From Apium graveolens (lineage: Eukaryota; Streptophyta; Magnoliopsida; Apiales; Apiaceae): a stretch of 64,000 bases of DNA. Location of the stretch: assembly GCF_009905375.1 (NCBI RefSeq), contig NC_133650.1, positions 291,042,270 to 291,106,269 of the forward strand, given 5' to 3'. The position numbers were made by a program, and so were the translations under genes. The notes beneath the pieces were generated by a model. That model had not been told where the DNA came from, did not search any database, and saw only the letters and a list, made by a program, of their open reading frames with translations. Below, piece after piece: positions 34,019 to 45,700 of this stretch; the first letter of the stretch is position 1, and every line of letters starts with the position of its first letter.

Positions 34019-37000
34019 TATAACGACTCGTGTATTCTTTTTAATTATTTAATTGTGCAATTATGGAAATTATTAAATAAATAAGATATGTGTGTTGGTT
34101 TTGATCGCTATGTGTTGTTTGATTATTATTCATATGTGATTTATAGCGTACCGGGTGGTCCGCACGATTAATTATGAAATCGTATTGAATTGTTTTCACT
34201 TTCAAAAGTGGATTTAGTGCAAATTTATTTACATAAATATTGGGAATGTTTCTAAAATTGTTTTTATGATGTTATAATTACAAGAATTATTTTTAGGATT
34301 TTATAAAATTGAGAAATCAATATTTTATTAATTATTTATCCTTAAATGATTTTCTGAGTATGTTTAATGGTAAAATCTATATTTAATTCTAAAATTATTT
34401 GAAAATTATAAAACTCATATTTATTTATGCTTGGAATATTCCGAGAATTTTAAAATTAATTTGGAAATTTTCGGGATTAATTTCACCCGCGCGTCGATTC
34501 GTTTAAATGCTAAAATCGGGTATAAATTGTGTTTCAGAAATTATTTTAAAATTACGAAATTTATGTTTTCATTTAATTCGGGATATTTATAACATTTTAA
34601 GACTATTTTCGTTATTTTCTGAAATTGTTCTAAGTGCAGCTAAGTTCGTTAATCGTGAAATGCGGGTGTAAAGCATGATTCAAAAATACTTTAAAAATTA
34701 CGGGAAATTTATTTTATTAGTTTTGGAATATTTATGAAATTTTAAGACTATTTTAATATTATTTTGATTAATATTTAGTGGCATATTGTATCGTTAAATT
34801 CAATTAAAACAGATCGAATTGGGCTTGCAGTCAATTAAAAAGACAACACGTGTCCTATTAAATCGGACACGTGGCTTGTGCACGGCTTAGCACGAGGTGA
34901 TTCAGCTTGTTTTTGGGGGAGAAACATTAACATTTCTCAAATCCCTCGATCTCTCCTCTCTCTCTCTATCTCGTCTCTCTCTTAAATCTCTCCTGCCCCT
35001 TCTCGTTTTGCCTCTCTGTTCGTTGAATTACATCTCGTTCCCCTCCTTTCTTATCTTCCCGTTCGTTCTCTATGCCTCTCTTTGATTCTCTTGTGCCGTT
35101 GTTGTTTCCGGTAACGGGCCGCCGCCTGTTTCCTTCTTTTCCGATGGGTGTGTACGGTATATATGTGCACATATGTGTGTGTTGTCAAGTGTGTCTGCGT
35201 GTGTTTGTTTCTCTATGTGTGCTCAGTCTGGGTTTATAGGGCCGTGTAGTTTCCGGCCATTTTTGTCGTTGTTGTACGGTGGTTCTGGTGCGTGCAATTG
35301 CACGCGGACGATTTGAGTTTCTCTTAATTAATTATTAATTATTTTACTTTTTGCAGGCATAATTTTGACTAGTATTCGTGATATAATCCTCGTGCGGAAA
35401 ATTATTTACTCGGTGAAATACGCGTTGGAAACCCGAGAATTAATCGGGTACCCGCGATATTTTGCCGCCGTCTGCGATGACTATTTACGAGTGGACGGTG
35501 GACTGTGATGTTTATCCTGAGTCCTAATATTTTAAAACCAATAAATTAATTCGTGAAATTATCTTTGAAACGAGAATTTGATTTTACATTAAAGTCGAGT
35601 ACGTAATTTAGTTGACGAATTGTGATTGGATTGATTGTTGGGTTGAACTGGTGGTTGAGATTGTGGTTGTTGTGAATTGGATTGTTGTTATTGAATCGAG
35701 GTCGACTGATGTTTTGACGGGTAGTCCGATAAACAAAGGAGATGCTGCCCGACTTCTGGAAAACTGAATTATGTAAATACGGGAACGTATCCAATGATTA
35801 TCAGGACGTCGAGTGACTATATGTATATGTGTATATTTTATATACGAAACCTGGTTGTACGATGTAATGAAATATTTTGCCAAATCGATAACCCTGATTT
35901 CGTAAAATAAAGAGTATATATATATATATATATGTATATATATTTTCTGAAAACGAACACCGAACCGATCTTCGAGATTGTGAACCCTATTTGTTGCGTG
36001 TGTTATTATAATATTCATAATTACGAGTCGGGTTTGAATATCGTTGGGTAAGAATTAGTATCGAGGATATGTCAAGCATGTCTAACGTAGGGTATTTCGA
36101 CCCTGTAGGTTATAATCGGGAACCTGAAAGTGGACGATGGACTAGAGATGACCTAGTAGTCAGTCGACAAGCTCAGTAGAGTTTCAACAGAAAAACTTGA
36201 GTATCAAAGTCGAATCCAATGTGATCTAGTGGTTGGACGTTAAAACCTGAGTGGCAGAGTCGGCTCAGAGTTGATCAGTAATAATTGTAAAGCCCTGTAA
36301 GGCAAGTATTTCTGAACTTTTCTTCAAGATATATTGCCAATATTTTCGAACTGTTTCATAATAGGTCGCCATTATTCAAAATAACTCATGTTTTATATTG
36401 CAAGTGTTTTAAACTATTTAACTTTGAACCTTGATTTTTCTTGATCTTGAGCCATAGGCCTTATTCTTTTTAAACCATTCCTTGTTGATCCTCAGACACC
36501 AAACCATACAAATATGATACTACTCCTCAAATGTATAACTACCAAACACCAAACACTAGAACAAAATTGTTTGAAAACACAGAAACTATTATACTCCAAC
36601 CATTCTTTATAATATCAAAGAACTATACCTTGAAAAATTATTTCTGACCTAATACCGGAGGCTGCTACAAATTGAAAACCATTTCTTATACATACCCTGA
36701 AATCTACTTGAGATATCTTTAAGCTTCCTTATGCTTTTATTCAGGTGTTTAACTATCGTTGATTATGAACTTGTTTTATTGAATTATATCGTTTATCATA
36801 TTGAACTGCTTTAGGATTGGATAGTTTTTATATATGTGGACCAGATTCGTGGTCCGACCATACCAATGGTCAAGTTAGGCCAATGTGTGCCTTGGATCCA
36901 GTAATTAGAGCCGTGCTGTGTGCTTGCTCGGGGTTAGTGCGTGACTGATCAGCAGCCTAACCTTGGTTTTTAAAACTTAAAATGAATATCCAATTCTAAT

Positions 37001-37457
37001 GATGAGTTAAAAAGAAACTTGATTCCATTGAATCATCTCATTTGATCATTGTTTAACCTCAGTTATCACTATTATGACTTGCTGAGCTAGTTAGCTCACC
37101 CTTGCGATTCTTTTATATATTTTACAGTTGAAAAGAATATGGACGATAGTAAAGTTCCTTAGTACAAAGTACGGGCTAAGGTTCCAGTTGAGTTGAATCG
37201 AGCTAGCAGAAGCTTCATGCGGTAGAGAGATAGTCAGATTGTAAGAATGATTTTAATATCAATTGTAAGTTAAATTAGTTGGGATTTGGTGCGTTGTAAT
37301 AAAGGTTAAGATTGTGGCTTGTTTTCATACTTTAACCTGTTGCGATCCGTGGTTATGTGAAATAGGGTCATTACAATTAATATTTTATGTACAGGTTTAT
37401 ATATTGTGAATGTGTTGTGGACCCCAAACTTCTGACCCGGGTTTGGAGGGCGTCACA
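34019..37457 (+). repeat. 3' LTR of the gypsy element, 3439 bp
   Basis: Copy of 24957-28391. The 4-bp length difference comes from one extra CT and one extra TA in microsatellites. Scattered single-base changes, mostly transitions, are seen. It ends GGGCGTCACA followed by the TSD TGTGC. Confidence 0.95.
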
Positions 37458-37462
37458 TGTGC

Positions 37463-38971
37463 TTGTAGGAACTTCTTGATGCTAGCATTATTGGATGATT
37501 GAAGAGCAGATTGTCTCAGTAGTCTCAGAAAGAAATGGCAAGTGAGCCGACAAATCATCTAGAAGATGATGCTCACTTGCATGGATTTTTGGCTTCTCCA
37601 ATAAAGTTAAAGATGGAGAATTTGGTTGAGATGTATGAATCATATCTACATCCAGTGAGTGAGTGGGAGAATTTGGTGTTTGAGGTGTTTCATCTTGTAC
37701 AGATTTTGGCTGTGTCTCCACATTTATTGGAGCCACATCAATATGAATTTGAGATGGTGCAGTGACTGGGTCTTTAGCTCCAGTTTGCACTGTGTGTGCC
37801 CTGTGCATCCCCAAGGTTTTTAGATTTCTTCTTTATAGTGTAATTTTGTGGTGAACTTGTGTCCCTACCCCTTTTGTTCTGTGCTCCTGGCTGGGAGCTT
37901 TTTTCAATAATTACATCCTTTTGGGAGGATTAAACTAGAATTGAGCTCATATCCTTATTAACAACCACAGTTTGTTGGGAAACTGTGGTGTGGCTAGGTT
38001 TGGGTACACTCTTCTCACCAGCCTTATTCTTAGGGCTTCTTTGATTTTCACCATGTCCCTTACCTTTCTTACCCACCTTCACACTCCCCTCTTTTTGTTT
38101 AGTAGGTTTTGCAACTGGTATCTTTTGAGAGACACCAGAGGGGGCTTTCTTTAATTTTGTTTTTGAAACTTTTGTTTTGGTAGCTTGGGAAGGCATCTGT
38201 TTGGTCATCTATTACTGAAAAATAGAAGAGGGGCACCTCTTTGTGGTGATCTGCTCTGTTAAGATCTGCAATTATTCTTCTTTCTTGAACCCAACAATTT
38301 AGCTTGTTGGTTGGGTTCTCAATCACAATATCCTCAATGAGATGGTTAGCAAGCATCATGAAAAATCTAGTATAATACACACTCTTACCCCTCTTATTGA
38401 GATCCCCTAACTTATACCCTAACTCAAACAAGACCAAATCACTGAAATTGAAATACTTATCAGTAACTAGCATGTAAAGCATGTTAAGCATATAGATGTT
38501 AACAGAGTCAAAGTTACTAATCTTACCAGAAAACACTATAGTTACCACATCACACATATAACTCCATTCTTTCCTAAGACCCAACCTTCTAATTTCACTT
38601 AATTTAGAGGTAGTGAGTGCATAGCCCATGGAATTTAGCATGTTAACTATATCAGTGTTTGTGTGTGGAGTAGTAACAGTATTATCAAGAATCCTAAAGC
38701 ATGTTTTAACAATATCGCTCTTACCTTTAAGAGAGAAAGTGATGGTCTTGTCAGTTGAGTTGTACAATACGGTTGTCCATATCTCCTCTACAACCTCACA
38801 GTAGATAGTGGGAGATTCCAGCATAACATAGTTGAGTTTACAGCTTTTCACAAAATCCATCATTTTGTGGTAATTACCAGACTATTGAATCTCCTTGTTC
38901 ACTAGAGCTGTGAAGTTGTTCTTCTCATAGATGTATCCAGTTTGAGACTTGATTTTAACAACTGGTGCCAT
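37463..38971 (-). pseudogene. Extra 3' ORF of the SIRE-like element, proximal part
   Basis: The frame begins at the ATG at 38971 (MAPVVKIKSQTGYIY) and meets a TAG near 38884. It then continues from 38863 for 254 codons to about 38099 in a globular, Leu/Tyr-rich region without membrane segments. Next come a Lys-rich basic stretch (37930-38208), a Pro/Ser-rich linker and an EHHLLDDLSAHLPFLSE segment (37488-37814). It continues across the gypsy insertion at 24951. Proteins of this kind are common in plant SIRE-like elements downstream of pol. Role unknown; the basic stretch suggests nucleic-acid contact. Confidence 0.75.
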
Positions 38972-39374
38972 TGTTAGAGATTGAAAATTACAGAGAGAGA
39001 GGGTGATTGCTCTTGAGGAAGAATGAAGTTAGAGCAGATTAATTGAGAGTGATAAAAGAAGAAATGAAAATGAATTTTGCTTTTATACTCTCTTAAAAAT
39101 AAACTGACAAATGTAATAAAGAACCAAACAAAATAGCTCAAAATAGCCGTTTAAATTAAAATAAACTATCAAAATTCTATCAATCATCCGTCGAAATATA
39201 CTTACAGACTGTAAGTAACTCGATGGATGATGTCAAGAAAATTAATGGCTAAGATTTGGACAACTCGACGGATGAGGATAAATCATTTTATCCGTCGGGT
39301 TATTAAAGTAATCCAGAAAGGTAATTGATTTTAGATATTCTATTCCGACGGATGATCAGACTCGATGGATAATG
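38972..39374 (-). other. Spacer between pol and the extra ORF, with CCGTCGG motifs
   Basis: Non-coding 5' region of the extra ORF; the rest is 48275-48386 beyond the copia insertion. At least six copies of ATCCGTCG/CGACGGAT or one-base variants occur at about 39184-39370, with another at 48284-48292. The same motif fills the LTR. It may be an internal promoter or a protein-binding region for a subgenomic RNA; this is inferred. Confidence 0.5.
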
Positions 39375-40907
39375 TGTTAGTGTAGGTGCCCTAGAGGCAA
39401 TACATTATTCTTTTATCTTTATGTCAGTTGATCATTCAATAAATGTATTTATTATGACCTTAATTACTGCGATATTTTGTTAGCATAATAAATGTCCTTA
39501 GAATCATGATACAAATTGTATAGTTTAAGTACATGACTTGAACTTGAGATTATATAATATATCATATTCTTAAAGGTCCCTAGTCGAGTATTATTATATA
39601 GGACAATAATAATACATAGATAGACTAGTATGTTGTTTGACAAGATAACCACATCTCATTGGTTATAAGTATGGGGATACTGAAGTCAATACATAGGTAC
39701 ATGTGAGAGTACATGGTACTGGACAGACCCACAGTGAGATTCTTCATGTTTAATAAAGTCATAAGAAAGACTCACAGTGATAATGGTGTAACGATCCTTT
39801 GACTTGAAATCATTATATTTCTATACGAGGATTAATATACTTTGACTACATTAAAAGTTACTTTTGATCGGGTGATGATAAAAGTGGACATCGGGTATAT
39901 CATGAGTCGTATGAGAAATATGAATGATAGATAAAGGATTTAACCCTCCTATAATTAGGAGAGATATTATTGGCCTCTTGATTGAGTGAGATTATAAAAG
40001 CATGGCCATGCTCAAATAATGATTTGTTTCAATAATCTACTCATGCATCAAGTAAACCCAGATTAAATGTTGAAGAGGATGACTAAATACATGCCTCGAG
40101 TTTAATCTATAATATGTATGGTTAAAGGGATTATATTACACGGAAAAACATTAATCACGAAAGGTTTTATCTAATCACGATTTAATTATTGTTTAATTGG
40201 GTAACAATGATGTATTACTAGATACCGCTCATTGTTTATAATTTTATTAGAGAATAAAATTATTGCCAATTAAATAATAGCCTATAGGGTCGCACAAATA
40301 GAGCACTTAATGGAATAGTTAATTTAAATTATGGATTTAAATTAATTGATGATTATTTGAATTTTATTATAATTAAGTAAGACTTAATTGAGATAATATA
40401 AATTCGAATTAAAAGGAATGTTTTTGCCCATAATAATTAAGTATGACTTAGTTATTAATTAAATAATAGAAATTCGTTTTTATTATTTAATCCAATACCT
40501 ACTAGGGTTGGGCTTTGCTATTATGGGCCTTTTTAATCAGTCATTATAAATAGATAATGAGAGGTTAAAGAGGCTTGAACGTTTTTTAAGAAAACCCTAG
40601 CAGCAAAGAGAGGCAGAGGCAATTCAGATCGTCAAGAAGGAGGCTAGTACATCCATTCCGTAGTCAAGTTCGTGAGACGTTCTTGAAGGTGCTCGTGTGG
40701 ATACCATAGAGGTGTTTCTCCGAGAGGTAGACACAAAGCGTGATAGCTAGGATCTCCGTTGAGTTCGTAAAAGTTAATCTCTTGAAAGGTATGATTCGTT
40801 ATCTCCATAATCTGCCCATAATTATACATGGATCCTGTTTTTGGGTTTCGATTTTTTTTGTTTTATTTACGTTTATCCGCTGCGTTTTATGCCTTCGGAA
40901 CCCATCA
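39375..40907 (+). repeat. 5' LTR of the young copia element, 1533 bp
   Basis: It starts TGTTAGTGTAGGTGCC and ends CTTCGGAACCCATCA. AT-rich U3 is followed by a TATA box near 40545 and an R-U5 of about 360 bp. Small frames such as 39464-39652 recur in the other LTR and are not considered genes. Confidence 0.97.
40545..40552 (+). promoter_or_regulatory. Probable LTR TATA box
   Basis: TATAAATA, about 360 bp before the LTR end and followed by a likely transcribed region with an AAAACCCTAGCAGC block. The minus-strand TATA of the decayed relative (about 8420) lies at almost the same distance from its PBS. Confidence 0.6.
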
Positions 40908-40908
40908 A

Positions 40909-40920
40909 TGGCATCAGAGC
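40909..40920 (+). other. Primer binding site, TGGCATCAGAGC
   Basis: One base after the LTR. Position 4 is C instead of the T that pairs with A73 of initiator tRNA-Met. The decayed relative has the same change. Confidence 0.9.
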
Positions 40921-41265
40921 TACGTGTATAAGGGGCTGATTTGGTTACGTGTTTACTGTATTTTTACAAGTATGCATGTGTGATGAGTCTGCCATGATAA
41001 CAGTTATGTTATATGAGTCTGCCATGATAACAGTTATGTTATATGAATGATATGATGAATCTGTTAATGATCTATATGATGATACTAGTATGTTTAAGAT
41101 CTGCCATAACTCATATGTATGCGATCTCTTAAAATATGTATACTGATACACGTTTTTGGTAACTGGGATATGGATCGTGTGTATACTGATACATGCTTCT
41201 GGAATAGTATTCTGATACATGTTTTTCTAGTATTCTGATACTTGATTTTGCAAAAATTTCCGCCA

Positions 41266-41319
41266 TCGGGGGGCTCGCTGCCCCCCCGAACCCCCCCAGC
41301 GACCTCACCGCGGAGGTCG
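41266..41319 (+). other. Two adjacent GC-rich hairpins
   Basis: First stem TCGGGGGG/CCCCCCGA (41266-41273, 41282-41289) with an 8-nt loop. Second stem CGACCTC/GAGGTCG (41300-41306, 41313-41319) with loop ACCGCG. They stand out in a strongly AT-rich context. I did not find an equivalent in the decayed relative. Confidence 0.75.
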
Positions 41320-41727
41320 AACCGCGTGGTTAGGGTTTCGTTTTTAATTTGTGCTTATGACATATGCTTTACTTATTTATTATTCTTGATTGGATCATGA
41401 TAAGTGATAAATAGTATGTCATCTTTATATGATCTATCATGTTCTTTAATGGTTACTGACCATGGTGCATAGTTATGGCCTTAAGACCTTAGTTGTAATG
41501 GTTTATTCTTTTGGTTTGTAATAAATACGACTTGCATGTCGTTTTCTATTTGTAGTTGTTTTATCTCGAATGTAACTCGAGTTCTTTTGTAAGTTCATTA
41601 GTATAATTCTTAATGTAACATCCTAGAAGGACAAGGGAAAGAGGAGGCATCCTATGGAGGCCAAGGAGACAATGGAAGCAATAGAGAAGACATATGTAAT
41701 AGTTATTTTTACACCATAGATTGACCT

Positions 41728-41755
41728 TGATCTTTTCATTAGCCTGAAAAGATCA
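41728..41755 (+). other. Conserved leader hairpin, 11-bp stem
   Basis: TGATCTTTTCA / TGAAAAGATCA around loop TTAGCC. It is preceded by AGATTGACCT and followed by CATAGGATTGGGCCATAAC, both shared with the decayed relative around 7232-7261. Confidence 0.8.
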
Positions 41756-41837
41756 CATAGGATTGGGCCATAACTATTGCACGTTTACTTTACGTACTTT
41801 TCATATGATGTATAAATAGTATGTGTAGAGTAGAAAA

Positions 41838-42122
41838 ATGCATGTTTTAATTAGATTAATGATGTATGTATGTATTAGATACATCACCCATGCCATGCCT
41901 TTAAACAAGATAAAATCTGTAATGACTCAAGATTTAAAATTAACAAACGATCATGAGATTCTCGTGTTTATGAAACACGGAATAAAATACGAATTTTCTT
42001 TATTTCTGACATGGGGCGATTTTGTCAACAACGGGTTCATAGAACTTGTAAGGCTGTGGGTTTTAAGCGAGACCGATGTGACTCCTCCACTACCTGGAAA
42101 TCAAACCATTGACGAGTATTGA
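41838..42122 (+). CDS. Possible small leader ORF, 94 codons
   Basis: Open frame in the leader with no domain that I recognise. A middle stretch (DHEILVFMKH, then a tyrosine-containing YEFS) is recognisable in the decayed relative near 7000-7030, with some changes at third positions. The flanking residues are not conserved there. It may be chance in a conserved RNA region, or an upstream ORF regulating gag-pol. Confidence 0.25.
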   Translation: MHVLIRLMMYVCIRYITHAMPLNKIKSVMTQDLKLTNDHEILVFMKHGIKYEFSLFLTWGDFVNNGFIELVRLWVLSETDVTPPLPGNQTIDEY

Positions 42123-42314
42123 TTTGAAGTATTTTATTCAAGGAAAAATTGGGAATCTCTTTATGATGGGATCATGATCGTTCTAAATTAAAATCCCTAA
42201 GTAAAAATATTAAGTTTTAATCAGATGCTTTCCAATGAATGAACACTCATTAAATCCTAGATCGATAAGGGGAAGGGCTGTCAGTGGCAGGGGACTCCTA
42301 TCTATCATGGTGAA

Positions 42315-42419
42315 ATGCGACGAATATAAACGGTTATATTCGGACGTTGTATCATTGGGTCTAACTTAACTGAGTCATCATAATAAGGTGAATATAAACG
42401 GTTATATTCAACTATTATG
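42315..42419 (+). repeat. Repeated leader hairpins with GAATATAA-ACGG-TTATATTC
   Basis: Two identical inner hairpins (42322-42341 and 42390-42409), each an 8-bp stem with an ACGG loop. Their outer stems are unrelated: ATGCGAC/GTTGTAT, pairing with two G-U pairs (42315-42352), and CATAATA/TATTATG (42379-42419). This is the same design as the four modules at 6369-6702 in the relative, with a different apical sequence. Confidence 0.7.
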
Positions 42420-42768
42420 AACTTAGAAGCATAGAGTTTGGTTAAAAATCTATTAGATAGATAAGATCAATTGTTGTTCACCAAATTATCCAAGAATTAT
42501 ATATGATATAATTGACAACTGTTGTCTACCTAAATAATCATGTTTTAAGGATACCAGTGGTTGACTTAGAACATGACGAAATATGGATCTTGGCTCACTA
42601 GAAAGATTTATGGGATATACTTTCCGAATTAATAGTTAGGGCTATTAATTTGATAAAAAAAAATAGTGGGAGATATATTACGAATATATCATAATCATAT
42701 GAACATAAAATTTTAACTCAGACAATCTAATGTTTATTTTGCGCTTTTATTATTGTAGATACTGAGTA

Positions 42769-45700
42769 ATGGCAAACAACACAAACACACTATCCGTACG
42801 TTCAGTCCTTGAGAAGGACAAGCTGACAGGAGGAAACAACTTCCTAGACTGGCAGAGGAATTTGAGGATTGTCCTCAGGCAGGAGCGCAAGCTTCATGTC
42901 ATTGATATTCCTCCTCCAGGCCCCCTTCCTGAGGGTGCTACTGCTGATGAACGAGCAGCACGCACAAAGGATGAGAATGATGCAAATGATGTTGCATGTC
43001 TTATGTTGGCAACTATGAGTGCTGAGCTTCAAAGACAACATGTGCATATGGATGCATATACTATCAATGAGCACTTGCAAAGCATGTTTGCAAGCCAAAC
43101 TCGTCAAGAAAGGTTCAACACGAGTAAGTCACTTTTTAATTGCAAACAAGGGGCGAGTGAACCAGTTGGCCCACATGTTCTGAAGATGATTGGTTACATT
43201 GAGTACCTTGAAACTTTGGGTTTCCCGATTGGTCCGGAAACTGGTATTGACCTAATCATGAATTCTTTGAACAACAAATTCACTCAGTTTGTTGTGAACT
43301 ACAATATGAATGAATTTGACAAAACACCTACTGAATTGTTACATATGTTGAGAACATATGAGACCAACATGAAGACAGCTGAACCTGCTCCCATACTGAT
43401 GGTGGGAAATAAAGGTAAGGCCAAAGGGAAGGGAAAATGGAAGGGTAAGAAGAAGATTGGATCTGATTCTACAACCAAGCCAAAGTCAGGTCCCAAACAG
43501 GCTTTAAAGCCTAAAGGTGGTGTGGCCAAGGGTGAATGTCACTACTGTAAGAAAGATGGTCACTGGAAGAGAAACTGTCCAATTTACTTGGAGGATCTGA
43601 AGAAAAAGAAAGCAGTTCAGATTTCTGGATCAGGTATTTATGTTATAGAAGTCAATTTGTCTATTTCTACATCCTGGGTATTTGATACTGGATGTGCTTC
43701 TCACATTTGTATAAATGTGCAGGGCCTGCAGAGAAGTAGAACTCTGGCTAAGGGAGAAGTGGACCTAAGAGTAGGCAATGGAGCAAAAGTTGCTGCTTTA
43801 GCTGTAGGGACTTATTATTTATCTATGCCCTCTGGGCTTGTTTTAGAACTAGAAGACTGTTTTTACGTGCCTGCGATTCGCAGAAACATTATTTCTGTTT
43901 CTTGTTTGGACAAGAAAGGTTTTTCGTTTACAATAAAGAACAACAGTTGCTCTTTTGCTTTGAATGATTTAACCTATGGTGTTGCGCGTTTATTTAATGG
44001 TTTATATGTTCTTGATTTAGATAACCCTGTCTGTAATATAGAAAACAAACGACTTAAAATAAATGACTCAAATCAAACATACCTCTGGCATTGTCGTCTA
44101 GGCCACATAAATGAGAAACGCATATCCAAATTACATAAGGATGGATACTTGGATAAGTTTGATTTTGAATCATACCAAGAATGCGAATCTTGTTTGCTTG
44201 GTAAGATGACTAAAGCCCCTTTCACTGGTAAGGGTCAAAGGGCCACTAAACGTCTGGAGCTAATACATAGTGATGTATGTGGCCCAATGCGTGTAATGGC
44301 TAGAGGAGGCTACTACTACTTCATAACATTTACTGATGATTTCAGTAGATATGGATATGTATATCTTATGAAGAACAAATCCGATTCTTTTGAAAAATTT
44401 AAAGAATACAAGGTTGAAGTAGAGAAGCAAATTGGCGGAGATGCAAGTATTAAGATCTTACGATCCGATCGTGGGGGTGAATACTTAAGCACCGAATTTA
44501 GAGAGTATTTGAAAGAGTGTGGTATTGTATCGCAACTCACTCCGCCAGGAACACCTCAATGGAATGGAGTTTCAGAGAGGAGAAATCGCACCTTGTTGGA
44601 CATGGTGCGATCGATGATGAGTCATGCAGATCTTCCAATTAGTTTCTGGGGTTACGCTCTAGAAACAGCGGCTTTCACACTTAACCGTGTTCCTACTAAG
44701 AAGGTTCAAAAGACTCCATATGAGATATGGAAAGAGAAACGGTCAGGCATGAACTTTATGAAAGTTTGGGGATGTAAGGCATTTGTGAAACGTCAAGAAT
44801 CTGACAAGCTTGGACCTAAATCCGAAGAGTGCATTTTTGTAGGATACCCTAATGAAACAAAGGCGTATTATTTTTATAGTCCTTCTGAGCAGAAAGTGTT
44901 TATTGCTCGAGATGCTGTCTTCATGGAAAGAGATTTTGTTTCCAAAAGAAACAGTGGGAGAACTATAGATCTCGATGAAGATCGAGAACCGCAAAATAGC
45001 ATTGAACCTGAAGTGGAACAAGAGCAGAATAATGATAATGCTCAACAAACACAGGTTGTTCGTAGATCTGGTAGATTTCGCCATGAGCCAGAGAGATATG
45101 GATTTCTCATGACTCAGTGTGGTGATTTGATGCTCATAGATGAAGATGAGCCTCTCACATACCAAGATGCTATGAACAGTCCAGACTCTAAGAGATGGCT
45201 TGAAGCCATGAAATCCGAGATAGATTCCATGTACGAAAACCAAGTATGGACTTTGGTTGATCCACCTGAAGGGGTAAAACCCATAGGGTGCAAATGGGTT
45301 TTTAAGAAGAAAAAGGGCATGGATGGAAATGTTCAGACCTATAAAGCTAGGCTGGTTGCAAAAGGTTTCAAACAAATTCATGGTATTGACTATGATGAAA
45401 CTTTCTCACCAGTGGCTATGGTCAAGTCTATAAGGATTTTACTTGCCATTGCAGCATTCCATGATTATGAAATCTGGCAAATGGATGTCAAAACAGCCTT
45501 CCTTAATGGAAGCCTTGAAGAGGATGTGTACATGACACAACCTGAGGGTTTTGTCGATCCAAGGAATGCTGGCAAGGTATGTAAATTGCGTCGATCCATT
45601 TATGGATTGAAGCAATCCTCTAGGAGATGGAATATCCGTTTTGATGAAATAGTCATAGAGTATGGCTTTGTTCAAAACGAAGATGAACCGTGTGTTTACA

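Larger units (their letters stand above)
24957..37457 (+). mobile_element. Ty3/gypsy element (Tekay/Del-like chromovirus), 12.5 kb, TSD TGTGC
   Basis: Two 3.4-kb direct LTRs flank 5.6 kb of internal sequence with a PBS (28395-28406) and a PPT (34006-34018). TGTGC is duplicated at 24952-24956 and 37458-37462. The insertion site lies in the SIRE-like extra ORF, whose halves join across it. Coding capacity is destroyed, yet the LTRs differ by only about two dozen substitutions plus two small repeat-length changes by my reading. Confidence 0.95.
40921..42768 (+). other. Long structured leader of the young copia element
   Basis: About 1.85 kb between PBS and gag ATG. It has a 30-bp direct duplication TGAGTCTGCCATGATAACAG... 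(40982-41043), two GC-rich hairpins (41266-41319), the hairpin conserved with the decayed relative (41728-41755) and a repeated hairpin pair (42315-42419). A further AATTATAT-ATG-ATATAATT hairpin lies near 42495. Many upstream ATGs precede gag, so simple scanning to 42769 is unlikely; internal entry, shunting or splicing would be needed. That is inference. Confidence 0.8.

Noticed and set aside
39464..39652. 62-codon frame repeated at 46832-47020, and 61-codon frame repeated at 40644-40829 / 48012-48197
   Set aside because: LTR sequence of the copia element; identical only because the LTRs are nearly identical.
44743..45381. 212-codon minus-strand frame
   Set aside because: Antisense shadow of the intact copia polyprotein.
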